Origin: Pholiota molesta
Taxonomy: Eukaryota; Basidiomycota; Agaricomycetes; Agaricales; Strophariaceae
DNA length: 64,000 nt
Assembly (NCBI GenBank): GCA_014925825.1
Contig: JACGCK010000086.1
Location: forward strand, 1-64,000
Direction: 5' to 3'
Notes under the pieces: generated by a model
Databases searched by the model: none
What the model was told of the DNA's origin: nothing
Seen by the model: the letters and a program-made list of their open reading frames with translations, nothing else
Shown: piece after piece, positions 50,196 to 61,317 of the stretch
Numbering within the stretch: position 1 is the stretch's first letter
Layout of the letters: the number at the start of each line of letters is the position of its first letter
Translations under genes and position numbers: made by a program

Positions 50196-53100
50196 TCATG
50201 ATGATAGCGGAATGTTAGTCTGTAGCGGGCTTGAGTTTATCGGTTTCGCGTCCCATGGTGCCGGCACCCGCGCCACGTCGGCCAGGTTCTGGTCAGCGCG
50301 CGCGTCGTTCACTCGGTCGCGGTGGTTCATCACCATGCGAGCGCGACATCGTACGAGGCGGAGTTTCGTTCGTTTGATCCCTGTTAGAGTGTCCCATTAG
50401 TAACAACGTTCATACCAGAGGATGTAGGAACCACGAACAAGTAGCGATAGTTTCCCTGTCTTCGTCCATGAAGGGGTTTCCGGTTTGTAGTAGGTTGTCC
50501 TGCAGTGCATACAAGCACCATAGAGATTCCTCGTACAATTTCTCACACTCGTCCGGTGTTGTCATTTGGTCAAGTAGCTCTTTGCGCGCGGCTGTCCTGC
50601 TCTATTTGTCGACATGAATATTGATAAGGGTGAAAACGAAGAGAACGTGAGAAGACACATACCAATACCAGAGCACGATCATACACCAGCTGATCAAGCC
50701 AGCTCTTGGGTCCGTCGTATGTCGCAGGGAGCCATGTCTTGACCAACGTTGCTCGTTCGTTGCACTTGATAAAATGCTCTTTGAACCAATGGAGCGCTAA
50801 AAACGATGCAAAAAAGACATGCGCGTCAAGTAGTCGCCAAACGAACCACAAAGCAAAAAAGAGACTTACCATCGTCGAACCCCTCACTGACTACAAAGTC
50901 CCCATCCGGATGGCGCATCTTCATATGTTCCTGGAAATTACGCAATTTGTCGATGCCCTTCTGCGAGAACGACATAAGGAGCATATACACCGCCACGCAG
51001 GTGACCGCGTTGTACTCCGCCTCCATATCCGCATGTTTCCTCCTGCGCGCATGCTTCTCTGGCTCGCCTTCTCGCTTTTCGAACTTGGTCGGATCCGGGA
51101 GGGGCTCTGCAATGGTGTCAACGCCTGTTACACTGTACATATCAAAAGGGGCAACGTACTCTGCGGGACGGCTTTCACGTATTCGTACATCTCGTCCGCC
51201 CAGTGAGTCAGCACGTCCGTCTTCTGCGCTAGCTCCTCCAGCGACGCAAGCAGCTCATCCTCCAACGGGTCCCGCTCCACGTCGCTATCCAGCGGGATGA
51301 TCTGCGGTCGGCGGGGCGATGAGGGCGCGCTTGTGTTCGCCGGATCCGGCCGTGTCCGTCCAGACGACGAGTGCCAGAACAGATTTTTCTTGGCGATGCT
51401 CAGTGCACGGCCAAGGGCGTTAGTAGCTGCACGCGAGGCAACACTCGAAGGAGATGACGAGAGCGGTGGTGGGACGGCATGCGGGGGTGGAGGGAAGGTG
51501 ATGTTGTTTCCACTTGAGGGAGAAGCGTTGTTGTAGTTATCGGAGAGAGGGGAATGGGGGTAGTCCGTGGTATAATCAAATGACGCTGGTGCACGCCGGT
51601 CATGTAGAGGACGCCGAGGTTGGATTTCTGCATGAGGAGATGTAGTCAAAAGGTGTGTGGAGATGAAAGTTAACTTACCGTCGACAGCTTTGGTGAATTC
51701 AACTGCTCTTGTATCACCTACAAGAACATATTCACGCCGCAGGTTGCCGTCTTCCTCCGTTTCGCCAGGTATAAGGGAACCTTCGCGAGATAGGTGCTTC
51801 CCAGATTGTCGATCGGGAGTAATAGCTTGTTTGCTATGCTGGGACAACGGTCGATCTTGTATTCTTGGACTGTGAGGCAAGAAGGTAAGAAATACGAATG
51901 TATAACAAGTGTATGCGTCATTTACCTCTGGCGAGCCAAAGTGGGGCTTGCTGCGTTTACTGTCCCATTTGTTTCGTCGACGTTTGATGGCCTTCTGAAG
52001 TTGAACTTGCTCGGAGGGATCATGGCGTTGGGGTCCAGCACTTCGGGTGGTATTACTTTGTGATGTTCTGGTGTCGGAGGGCGCCCAGTCCACATTGTCG
52101 AGGATGATCCAAGTGGTTCAGGAAGTGACTCTTGTGGACGAGGGAACTTGGACTTGGCCAGCGCCCTACTACTGAAGAATTCCTCGAAGCTCGCTCTCTC
52201 GGCAGGGTTCCGCTTCAGTAACGCACGAATAAGTGCCTTGATGTCTTCAGGGACTGGCAGGTCGGTGCTTCCTCCACCACCACTCTTTGCGGAGGCGGAA
52301 GCGGGATCTTCGTCTGGGAACTTGATGCCCTTGGAATGTTCGATCTTCTTCAACAGCTCCATATGGTTCTGCGCACGGAAGGGGGCCTTGCCCACTGCCA
52401 TTTCATATAGAACCGCCCCCACCGACCATAGATCTGCTTTGGCGTCGTATTTCTGGTAGCTCAGTATCTCGGGAGCCATGTATAGCCTATGATGCTGTGT
52501 GAGAATATCATCAAAGGACTGCGGGGGTATCACTCACGGTGATCCACAGAGTGTCTCCGCCATCATAGCATTTGGCAATGAGCGCGCGAATCCGAAATCA
52601 GCGACCTTTAGTATTGGAACGCCGATTGGGTGTCCTCTTGCCAGTTCTTCAGGTGACGCGGGATTTAGAAGAAGGTTCTTGGAGGGAGTAAGATACAATG
52701 GACAGGATATGGGTCGAAGATGGAACATGCCTGGGGTTTAATATCGCGATGTATGAGGTTACGATGCCGCAGGAATTTAAGAGCACGGGCTGGATATAAG
52801 TTAGCGAGAGAGCATGAACGACCTGGATTGCTTAATCTCACCGAGTTGGCGCAGGAAGCTGCGGACTGCAATCTCATCCAACCCTCCTATCCGTGGGTGT
52901 GGATAATACTGTAGTGCCGCGCCCGGCGATGGGATATACTCGAGCCCTTCTACCCGACCGCGTTTCTTGATGTAATTTGTGAGATCCCCGCCAGCACAGA
53001 ATTCCATGATGAGATAGATGTGCCTTTCAGCGCGCTGTTGGAGAGAGTGAACAAGTGAGGTAGGTAAAAAGGATTAAATCATACCACGATATCAATAAGT

Positions 53101-53418
53101 TTGGTGATATGACGATGTGAAAGAGACTTGAGAATCTGAATTTCGCTTTGAAGGTTCTCGAATAGCTTGGTGCTGAGTTTGTCGCGCTTGACGGCCTTGA
53201 TCGCTACTATGTGTCGTGTTTCCTGCGGCGACGTCATTAGCTACATCCCCGCAGCATGGAATACCTCATTCTGCTCGTACCTCATGATATCCTTTGTACA
53301 CAGTCGCGAAACTTCCCTTGCCGATATCCGATACTATGACATAGGGTCGCGCATCGTCGTCCTCCGTGCTCTTGCCCGTCATCGACGCGCGCTTGAAGGC
53401 ATGCACTGGATGGGACAT
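50196..53418 (-). CDS. atg1: autophagy-initiating Ser/Thr kinase ATG1
   Basis: ATG1/ULK starts autophagy with Atg13 and Atg17. The kinase domain is N-terminal and complete. Its glycine loop is [13 protein letters not shown], the lysine lies in [13 protein letters not shown], and the catalytic loop is [14 protein letters not shown]. The DFG motif is VADFGFARS, the activation segment is [14 protein letters not shown], and [19 protein letters not shown] follows. A loop insertion rich in Pro and Gly ([19 protein letters not shown]) is typical of fungal ATG1. A long disordered middle leads to a C-terminal helical MIT region that binds Atg13 ([33 protein letters not shown]). It starts at 53418 with [13 protein letters not shown] and ends with the TGA at 50196. 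Several introns, about 10, split the gene. Confidence 0.93.
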
Positions 53419-54277
53419 TGGGTACGCAGCTCTTCGCCGCCGGGGCTCTGAAATGCGTCGATTCCTGGCTTAAGTAGTGGACAAAGATGTAACGGGCCCT
53501 GCTTGAGAGTCGTGCTGCTGACAAAGCAAACATTGACATTGGTCGGCTACTTATGGTAACTAGCCAAATTAGGATATCTTAGAACTTGTTATATTCGTCA
53601 AATATTCGTTAGAATTGCCCATTCTTCAAGGAGATCTAGAAGTTTAGTGTCAATAAACAGATTGTCAACAGGTGTTACCTGTGGTACCTCTGTATACATG
53701 CCTCCACAATTTTCTGCGATATTTTGACCAATCTTCAACCAATCTTGACTGCTTTCGAGTTGCTTTCAAGATATATTGGCGACGTCGGACGAATCATGAA
53801 TCCTTGGACTCTGCCTAAGCGGCAGCACGAGGTCAACTGCAGAAAACTGAGTTAAGAGGCAATTAAGAGCTGTCCCTTGAACGAATAATTGATGGAACTG
53901 TGATGCCCGTCTTTACACCACTATTAAAAAATTCTGCCGCCCTAGAAACGCACTCTCACAATCTCGTAAACTACATCTTACATGTCAATGGGCTGGTAAT
54001 TTTAGAATTCATAAACAATATCTGGATTGAGCTTTCACAATCGGTTCGGAGAAACTTTCTTCTCAGCCAACTTTCATCTAGCTCATCCGTTCGAATAACA
54101 TGATCAACCGGGCTCCTGGATATGGATACCACATGAATCCAATAGATATCCGCCTTACCGATGAATTAATATCTAGAAAAAAGCACAAGTCTCGCACATT
54201 GCATGTTCTGAGCATGTTTGTGTAATGGTCCAACATAGGTCTTGCATGCTGGAGATAGAAAAGGCGCCCAAAGATGC
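53419..54277. other. intergenic between ATG1 and the tRNA
   Basis: It holds the ATG1 promoter and leader. No other gene is seen. Confidence 0.55.
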
Positions 54278-54368
54278 GCTGGGATGGCCGAGTGGTTAAG
54301 GCGAGTGATTTGAATATCCTATTATCACTTGGTGTTTCACCGCGTAGGTTCAAACCCTACTTCCAGCG
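54278..54368 (+). tRNA. tRNA-Ser (anticodon TGA) with a 9-nt intron
   Basis: The acceptor stem GCTGGGA pairs with TTCCAGC. The D-arm is TGGCCGAGTGGTTAAGGC, the T-arm GTAGG-TTCAAAC-CCTAC, and a class II variable arm GGTG-TTT-CACC is present, so this is a serine or leucine type. The anticodon stem AGTGA/TCACT encloses 16 nt. Removing 9 nt after the position 3' of the anticodon leaves a 7-nt loop TTTGAAA with anticodon TGA. Without the intron it is 82 nt, the serine size. A leucine or other reading of the loop is less likely. Confidence 0.85.
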
Positions 54369-56241
54369 AATTTATTTTTTTCCAATTACTCACTGTTAAA
54401 TTTTTGGGGTGGCGTTTGAACTTTGGGTAGCAGTGTGAAGTTTGCACCAAGTTCCAACCTGTATTGCATCTCAATCTGTTTTTCTTTGGGCGCTGTCAGG
54501 TCATCATATACGGCGGGTATGTCTGATTTCCAGTTGGCGAGAGTCTGGCCATAACCACTGATATTAGGATTATGTTGGGAGAACGAAGTTGAAGCGGAAG
54601 AAGAGGAAAGCTAGCGACATATGGCAAACTGGGGCTTGGCACAAGGGACTTGACAGAGGTGCTGCCAAGCAGGTTGGAGTGGTGCGGGACCAAAAGATCA
54701 TCGAAGGTGGTAAACAACTTGGTCGGACTGTGGGTCGCCAAATACGAATCACCGTTCAGAGAAATTGTAATAAAAATGAAAATTAGATGGCTAGAGGAGG
54801 AGATGGTAATGGTTGATTTATCTTTGTTGAGTATGAGAAGAATTGTGAGGAATCAAGAACGGCGGAGGGGAGAAATCACCATTGTCCAATTGTTGAAGCA
54901 ATCCTAGTCAAGCCTTGGTCAAGCCAATCAGCGATTCATGCTGCGGAAAAGACTCTGAGAGGCTACCAGATAGTTGCTTTTCTAGTATAGCATCCTTCGG
55001 ACTGTTAAACCGTGGCAGCGAGCCTCGAGGCTTGTTTGAGGAGCACATTCGTGAGCTATATATGGAGCGACACATAGAGCCAAAGATGCGCAAATAATAA
55101 ATTGCGCTACAGTCAACCCATGCGAGCTTGATGCGAGCCCATGCCAAGTTCCAACCTTTCTCTTTGCCAATCTCGCCTCTTTTGTTTCACTGGTTCACCT
55201 CATGCTACACGTCTATGCTGCTATACGCTACGGTTACCCTGGGTGCCTTTATGCTAATGCCGTTGACAGAATGTTGATCGACTCTCGACTCGTCAGTCAA
55301 ACTTCAAAATGCCCCGCCATTCACACTATCAGCGGCGCTACGCTATTTACAAACCATCAAGCTTCAAGCTTCAAGGCTCACATCTTGATCTACTGAGCGC
55401 TACTGAGAGGGCTGGACCTGGAAGTGGGTGCTTGGAAGAGGTTGTGACCAGTGGTAGTTATGCGTCTAAATTGTCAAGGATTCTGGGCCCCTGGGACTTG
55501 CATTTGCTTGTTTGATTCAAGCACTTTGGCCATCTATGATGGTGAAGTGGGTAGCTGTTGGTTCTTTCACGCAATATACGTAACAGACTCAGAGTCAGGA
55601 GGTTAGGTCACGGTGCTAGTGGAGGGTGCGTGCTGGTCAGATGCTGCTGCATGCTGGGATACGCTGCGACGCGGCGGGGGTCATTTCCCATAAATTCTCC
55701 ATGGTTGCAAATGACCCCTATCTTCGTGACGTCATGTCGTAATGCACACAGTATGTCTTCCTACTCGAGTCTTTTAACATGATTAGGTTTAGCGCTTAGA
55801 TCCGAGCTCTCCTCAATCGTTGCTCAGAAACCCCTACATTTTATTTCTGCAAAGCTCCTCCTACGTGGTCCCATCTTGCAGCAATGCGGATCAGCGAGTC
55901 AGAGTATGACTCGTGCGACAACACACGTTCTAACAACTGCAATTGGGTTGTGAACATACTCAAAATATATGACCAGTAGTCATTTGAAACTCTCTAACAC
56001 TGCGCTTTCCAATCTATCCTCATCAACTAGTCATGGGATATTCTTATTACCTGATAAATCCTTTTATCAACGATACATCCTTCAAGCAAGGCGCATGACC
56101 TCGAGGGCTGGGAACATACTTAAAGGCTTAACATGCGAGCTCGTATTTCCTCTTCTCTGCTTGCTCCTTCATTCCTCTAAAGCTTTCCTTCATTATCCAA
56201 GCGCTCTGCGTTAGTTACCAACATTTCGAAGATTGGCTAGA
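54369..56241. other. gene-poor intergenic stretch of 1.9 kb
   Basis: No supported gene. Short frames at 54589-54786 and 54650-54907 are open without domains or splice signals. A promoter for the dehydrogenase must lie in the last few hundred bases. Confidence 0.5.
54375..54381 (+). terminator. RNA polymerase III terminator
   Basis: A run of seven T residues starts seven bases after the tRNA, the usual Pol III stop. Confidence 0.8.
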
Positions 56242-58046
56242 ATGAAAGCAGCAAGATATTATGGACCAGGAGACATTAGAATAGATCAGATCCCAGAACC
56301 GATTGTGAAGGACGGTCAAGTAAAGATCAAGGTATGAGAGTCTTCAGCCTCCACAATTCCGAGAGAATCTATACAGAACTTTTATCTATAGGTTGCATGG
56401 TAAGCTCCTTGTCCACACCCCCTAGGCTGCCCTAGCGTACTTCCGATCTGATCCTACTTTATTCAAGGAACGGAAGTCAGTCTTGAGAATAACCCTTCTT
56501 TCCTGGACCCTACCAAGTTGACCTGTCCTCGTTCTATGACACAGTCTGCGGCAGTGACCTTCACGCCTACTTAGCTACGATTCCGTTATTCCCGACAGCC
56601 ACGGAACCAAACGAAATCACCGGAGAAACACTGCCTGTTACCTTAGGACATGAGTAAGGACATCTCTGTTTTATATCACGTCATAGCTGTCTTTCTAACA
56701 GAAGACATACCATAGGTTCTCTGGCACTATTGTAGAGCTCGGCAACGGAGTCGATAAAGCTGAATGGAAAGTAGGACAAGACGTTTGTGTGTACGTCGTC
56801 TTTCTCCTACTCAATCTTTTTTTGGACGAGCCCTCAGTCGAAATGATGTAGAGAGCCTCTTTTTTCGTGCCACAAGACCACTTCTTGCACCCATTGCGCA
56901 GCCAAAAGCTACAACCTCTGCCCGTCCGCAAATTTTATTGTAAGTCAAACTTGTCATTTGATCTTGAAAATAACGAATGACTATCGATCCATTGTCTCAG
57001 GGCATCGGTGGAGGCGGTGGAGGTCTTGGCGAGTATATCTCAGTCGATACACGCTACGTCCACCGCCTGCCTGCTGGCGTTTCACGTATGTGATTGGTCT
57101 GATTAATCATATGTCCGCCACTGTCTCGTATGACTAACTAAATCCTGCAGTTGAAGTTGGGGCGATGATCGAACCTCTCGCGGTTGCTTATTATGCTGTC
57201 AAGAAATCCGGTTTTGAGCAAGGCAAGTCCGTCCTCGTCGTCGGCGCTGGACCAGTGAGTAATAACTTCTAATTTCGAACACCCAAAACGTTATCATGAA
57301 TTTCAAATGGGTTAAATATTTTACTGTAGATCGGTTTATTCCTTCTCAAGGTTTTGAGGTATCCTTGTTCTATCACTGTCAATATAACGAAACTGATCTC
57401 AATATGCACCAATGCAGATCAATCGATCCTTCGAGCACAATTTTTGTTTCCGAACCAGCACTGCAACGGCGGGAACTTGCTCTGAAGCACGGCGCGACCC
57501 ACGTTATCGACCCCCTCGCCCCATCGGCGTCAGGTCTACCCTCGCCCGCCACAGTTCCCAGCGCCATCCTGAAAGCTACCAATGGACTCGGCGTGGACAT
57601 CGCCTTTGACGCGGCCGGCATCCAAGCGAGTGTCGACGCGGCTTTGCAGAGCTTGCGCCCCAAGGGCACTTTTGTCAACGTCGCCATCTGGGAAATCGAT
57701 CCTAAAATCAGTATGAACCTCGTACTGATGCGGGAATTGAATATTACTGGTACGCTTTCGAGCGAACATGGTATGCATACCGTCCCTGATTCGTTCTATG
57801 TCTTGAAAAAGGTACCCTGGCATATACTGGGATCCATCCAGAACTTCTAGAAGCCGCTGCTGCTGGTAAATTTGCAGGCATTGAAGAATTTGTTACGAGG
57901 AGGATTTCGGTAGAGGATGTTGTGAAGCAGGGATTCCTTGCCCTGATTCATGAGAAAGAGACACAAGGTACGCTTCCGTCGATACTGCTATACATCTTCC
58001 TATCTGAGGTTTTCATGCCCTAGTCAAAATTTTGGTTCATCCTTAA
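56242..58046 (+). CDS. zinc-dependent alcohol/2,3-butanediol dehydrogenase (MDR family)
   Basis: This is a medium-chain NAD(P)-dependent dehydrogenase, most like fungal (R,R)-butanediol dehydrogenases. It starts MKAARYYGPGDIRIDQIPEP. The catalytic zinc site is ICGSDLHAYL with VTLGHEFSG. The structural zinc site has four cysteines in CHKTTSCTHCAAKSYNLC. The nucleotide fold has VLVVGAGPIGLF and DIAFDAAGIQASVDAAL. It ends VKILVHP at 58046. The exon structure is striking: between exons 1 and 4 lie two 8-nt micro-exons (56392-56399 and 56468-56475). Together they code V-A-W-N-G-(I) just before CGSDLH. The substrate cannot be read from sequence alone. Confidence 0.9.
56392..56399 (+). other. 8-nt micro-exon (first) of the dehydrogenase
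   Basis: It is bounded by CTATAG and GTAAGC and supplies VA plus two bases of the Trp codon. Confidence 0.8.
56468..56475 (+). other. 8-nt micro-exon (second) of the dehydrogenase
   Basis: It is bounded by TTCAAG and GTCAGT and supplies the last base of Trp, then NG and the first base of Ile. The next exon starts at 56545 with ICGSDLH. Confidence 0.8.
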
Positions 58047-58398
58047 AGTTTTTTCAATGCGAATCTATGCACTCAGGAGCATATAATATGTGAAATAGTT
58101 GTGCTGTACTTATCCCGCTTCAAATGTACAAATACATCATGACGAAATGTTCTCAATGTCTGTCTTCCTTCCAAACTCTTTCCATGTAGTGCACATCACG
58201 TTAGGTGATGTTTGGAATTCAGGTAAACAGACTATGGCATATTCTATAAGAATTTGGGTAAAACGCATTGGAAGACTAGTACAGAACGGTTTACGCGACT
58301 GTTGGTATCGCCGCCACAAAGAAAGTTGGTCATGTAAACTCAGATCGTTTAAGAAGAGTAAATCAAGATACGAAGGAGATCGGAAGGAAAGGCATTCT
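58047..58398. other. intergenic between convergent 3' ends
   Basis: 352 nt between the dehydrogenase and hexokinase stops. No gene seen. Confidence 0.6.
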
Positions 58399-60454
58399 TC
58401 ATAAGTTGGGGTACAGGCCCAGTGATCGTCGGTGCTTCGTCATAGCTGAAGAATTTAGATTGTAAGTCTAGATCGCGAGTTCCGAAGAGATGAAAAGGAC
58501 GAACCTGCGATGATGGCACTTCCTACTCCACTTCCATCTTCGGCGTGATGGGTAATAATATTGCTGTCGTACGAAAGTAAATGTTATGGTAAGAAGCGAG
58601 GGCTACAGACAAATAAACGCATTATAGAAACATACCGTCCTCGTTCGCCGAATATATCCACTAATCCTTCATGTATCCTATCGGCAAAGCCAGGATATTT
58701 CTGACGATGTCGAGGCATGTATCAGCATCAGCACCATAAACATCAATAGGACACGCACATTATATAAGGATCCATCGGCCCCAACTCTGCATCCTTCGTC
58801 CAAATATCCCTTCTTGCTGACGATGGCTGCGATACCACATGCGCTCAATCTCGCTGCGCGTCGGCCAATCAACTTGGCTAGAGCGCGGAAGAATTGACGC
58901 TCAGCCAGTGTGGTTTCAACAGCAAAGAAGTGTGAAAAAATTCCGATGATCATGAGGAGTTCGTCTGTCGGATCGCTGTACATGGGTTAGAACAGGGAAA
59001 CACGACTCATGTCGATTGTTTTACATACCTCTCCATGAGAGATAAGAATGCTGTTTCGAAGACATAAGGACTCTCTAGTTTATATGTGTTTTGTCCCAGG
59101 AATAGAACACCCTCGTCAATGAGCTCGCAAATTACGAGGCGAAGGATCTCTCCCAAATAACGGCCTGAAATAAGTTTCTGTGGAAAGACTTTAGCTGGAA
59201 ATCAGTGCCAACTACGAATGAAACTGAACCTCGAAGGCTTGTTCTTCTGGCTTATTCGATGTCTCGTCGACAATAATGTCATATTTGGTTCGTGGGAGGT
59301 GTTCATGTGTGAACGAGTCAAATGCACCCTGTCTAGCAAGTGAAAACCAAACCACGGGGATATGCGAAGCACGCGTACCCATTCACAGTTAATAGCCATT
59401 TTTGCGTCGGGGTCGATATTCAAATACTTTAATTTCGGAATATCCGCCATGTCCTCCATATACGCAGCATTGCAACCCGTTCCAAAGATGCATGCGATCC
59501 TGGTCTCTGGGTTAACATAATGCGATGCGATGAGGGTTCCAGTGGTATCGTTGATCAATGCTGTTAGCTCCACTGGGAGTTGCTACATCCAGAGGTTAAA
59601 TATATCTCGCGGACAGAAAAGAGTGAATGACGTACATATTTCTCTATAGAGTGTCGGAACATCTCAGCAACATCACGACCTTCAGTATTGGCGGCACCAA
59701 AGCCTTTGGTCCAACGAATCAGTTCACCGTGATCTATACGCTCTTGGCTTCACGAAAAATCAATTATCAATTGTCATGAAAAGACGAAATAAACTTACGA
59801 GCAAGGGTATGAAAACTAAAAACCAACAAAAGATTAATCCTATGTCGGCAGAACATTGAATCTACCCACTGTAAATCCAAGAGGGATCTTCTCCCCTTTC
59901 TTGAGATAGTCGCTTCCTTCGAGGGCTAGACTCGTATTGATGAATGTCTGCAAACATTCAGCACAAAAATCGAATAATTTCTGCCCATCATCTTGCTTTT
60001 GATCTTCGGTAAGGCGGTATTTTGTTTGGGTTATCTCGAATTTCCCTTCGCCTTGTATCGTGACAAGGCAGACACGGAGATTGGTTCCTCCTATGGATTC
60101 CATTTTAGGGGTCTGCGATAGAGAGACACGAGAGAAAAACGCACCAAGGTCCACAGCTAGGTAGTCGCCCTTCTCTTGACCTGTGGGCCAACCGAAGACA
60201 AACGTCGCGATCATAGGCTGTACAAATGAGGTTGATACCCGAGGTCGAAGTATTCCGATAACAATACCGATACGCACCACAGTCTGTCCGGTCTCTTCCA
60301 GTCCCTGCTCCAGTGTATCTTTGAAGGCTTCGACAATCATGCGCATCCGCTGCGGCGTAAGAGTGAATCTGGCTGTCTGATTAGGACATAGGAGGCAGCC
60401 GCTGCACTTGAACGCAACTCACAGGCTCTCTAGCCTCCGCAGATGGTCCGACAT
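58399..60454 (-). CDS. hxk: hexokinase
   Basis: It phosphorylates glucose at the start of glycolysis and may act in glucose repression. Fungal hexokinase motifs run in order on the minus strand. TFVFGWPTGQEKGDYLAVDL comes first. GGTNLRVCLVTIQGEGKFEI is the phosphate-1 loop. LGFTFSYPC leads to the sugar site IRWTKGFGAANTEG. LINDTTGTLIASHY and IFGTGCNAAYMED are the second phosphate and adenosine regions, followed by INCEWGAFDSFTHEHLPRTK. SGVGSAIIAAMTKHRRS closes the C-domain. Roughly ten introns are present. I took MSDHLRRLESL at 60454 as the start, as in related fungi. The joint to TARFTLTPQRMRM needs one extra base at the exon 1 donor (near 60418-60424), another likely one-base gap. Confidence 0.92.
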
Positions 60455-60815
60455 GGTCCTAAATTCAGAAAAGATAGGATACGCTCATCGATCTTGCGAT
60501 TGCTTGGCAGATAATCAACCGCGACGCACTTCTTAGTGGCGTGAGGGAGATCTTCCTCATCTTGGGTTCTGGTGTGGATCGCGAGCGTCTGGCCAGTAGG
60601 CAGGGTGACGCTCCCGCTTCGCGCCTGGATACTGGCATTTTGAACAGTAGAAAGCGTGGTAGATGTGGTGGTGGTGGTGGTTTGAGAAAGAAAGACGGCG
60701 ACGGTGGAGTCCTATGTATAAAGCATGCTCCATTTAGGTCCGTGGGAACTCCTGGAAATTGTTGAGCTGGTCGTTGGCCCGCGTCGAGCCTACCGTTTTC
60801 GTCATTCTCCGCCAT
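60430..60815 (-). CDS. hypothetical small protein overlapping the hexokinase 5' end
   Basis: Uncertain. The ATG at 60815 ([10 protein letters not shown]) overlaps the ATG of uL14m on the other strand by two bases (CATG). One frame stays open to 60465. Another, entered after a possible intron ending ACATAG at about 60692, reads DSTVAVFLSQ, LPTGQTLAIHTRTQDEEDL and KKCVAVDYLPSNRKIDER, and ends at the stop at 60430. The second frame looks more like protein but joins the ATG only if one base is missing. I do not recognise a family. It could also be the hexokinase 5' leader. Confidence 0.35.
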
Positions 60816-61317
60816 GATTGGTCTTAAAGGAACACTCAATGTACGTCGTAACATCGTACACACATGTCTTACAGGCTGAAATACGATTATAGTGCATAGA
60901 TAACTCAGGCGCACTCCTTGTCGAGTGTGTTAATGTCCTGAAGAACAAAGTCAACAACGGCTGGGGTTCAGTCGGCGATGAAATCGTCGTTGTCGTCCAG
61001 AAGGCACGCCCTGTGTCGGCCGCTGCCCAAGCATCTGTAAATGCTGTCAAAGTTCGTCGCGGAGATGTACGACGCGCCGTTATCGTGCGCACGCGGAAGC
61101 CCGTCCGCAGCCAGACGGCTCCTACATTCGGTTCGACGACATGCTGCCGTGTTGCTGAACAACAAGAAGGAAATGCTTGGGACGCGCATTGGTGGCATGG
61201 TCTCTGCTGACCTGAGGCTTAAGGGGTGGGGAAAGATTGTTAGCTTGGCTCCCAGGGTGTGTTCGCTTTTTCTTTCCGTTCTAGTCTTTTTCGCTCATAG
61301 CTATCCAGGTTGTTTGA
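60814..61317 (+). CDS. mrpl38: mitochondrial 54S ribosomal protein uL14m, with two likely frameshifts
   Basis: This is a large-subunit mitoribosome protein of the L14/L23 family. Exon 1 (60814-60840) codes MIGLKGTLN. After an intron to 60892 come [35 protein letters not shown] and [18 protein letters not shown]. Then [20 protein letters not shown] and [10 protein letters not shown] follow, and a short last exon gives VV-stop at 61317. Two breaks lie in the middle: near 61108-61112 the reading must change to give [12 protein letters not shown], and near 61138-61142 again to give NAAVLLNN. Each is fixed by one extra base. The use of VVVVQKARP and the small size favour the mitochondrial rather than the cytosolic paralog. 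Confidence 0.88.

Noticed and set aside
54589..54907. two lysine/arginine-rich plus-strand frames as a transposase remnant
   Set aside because: No catalytic motif, zinc finger or terminal repeat could be found around them.
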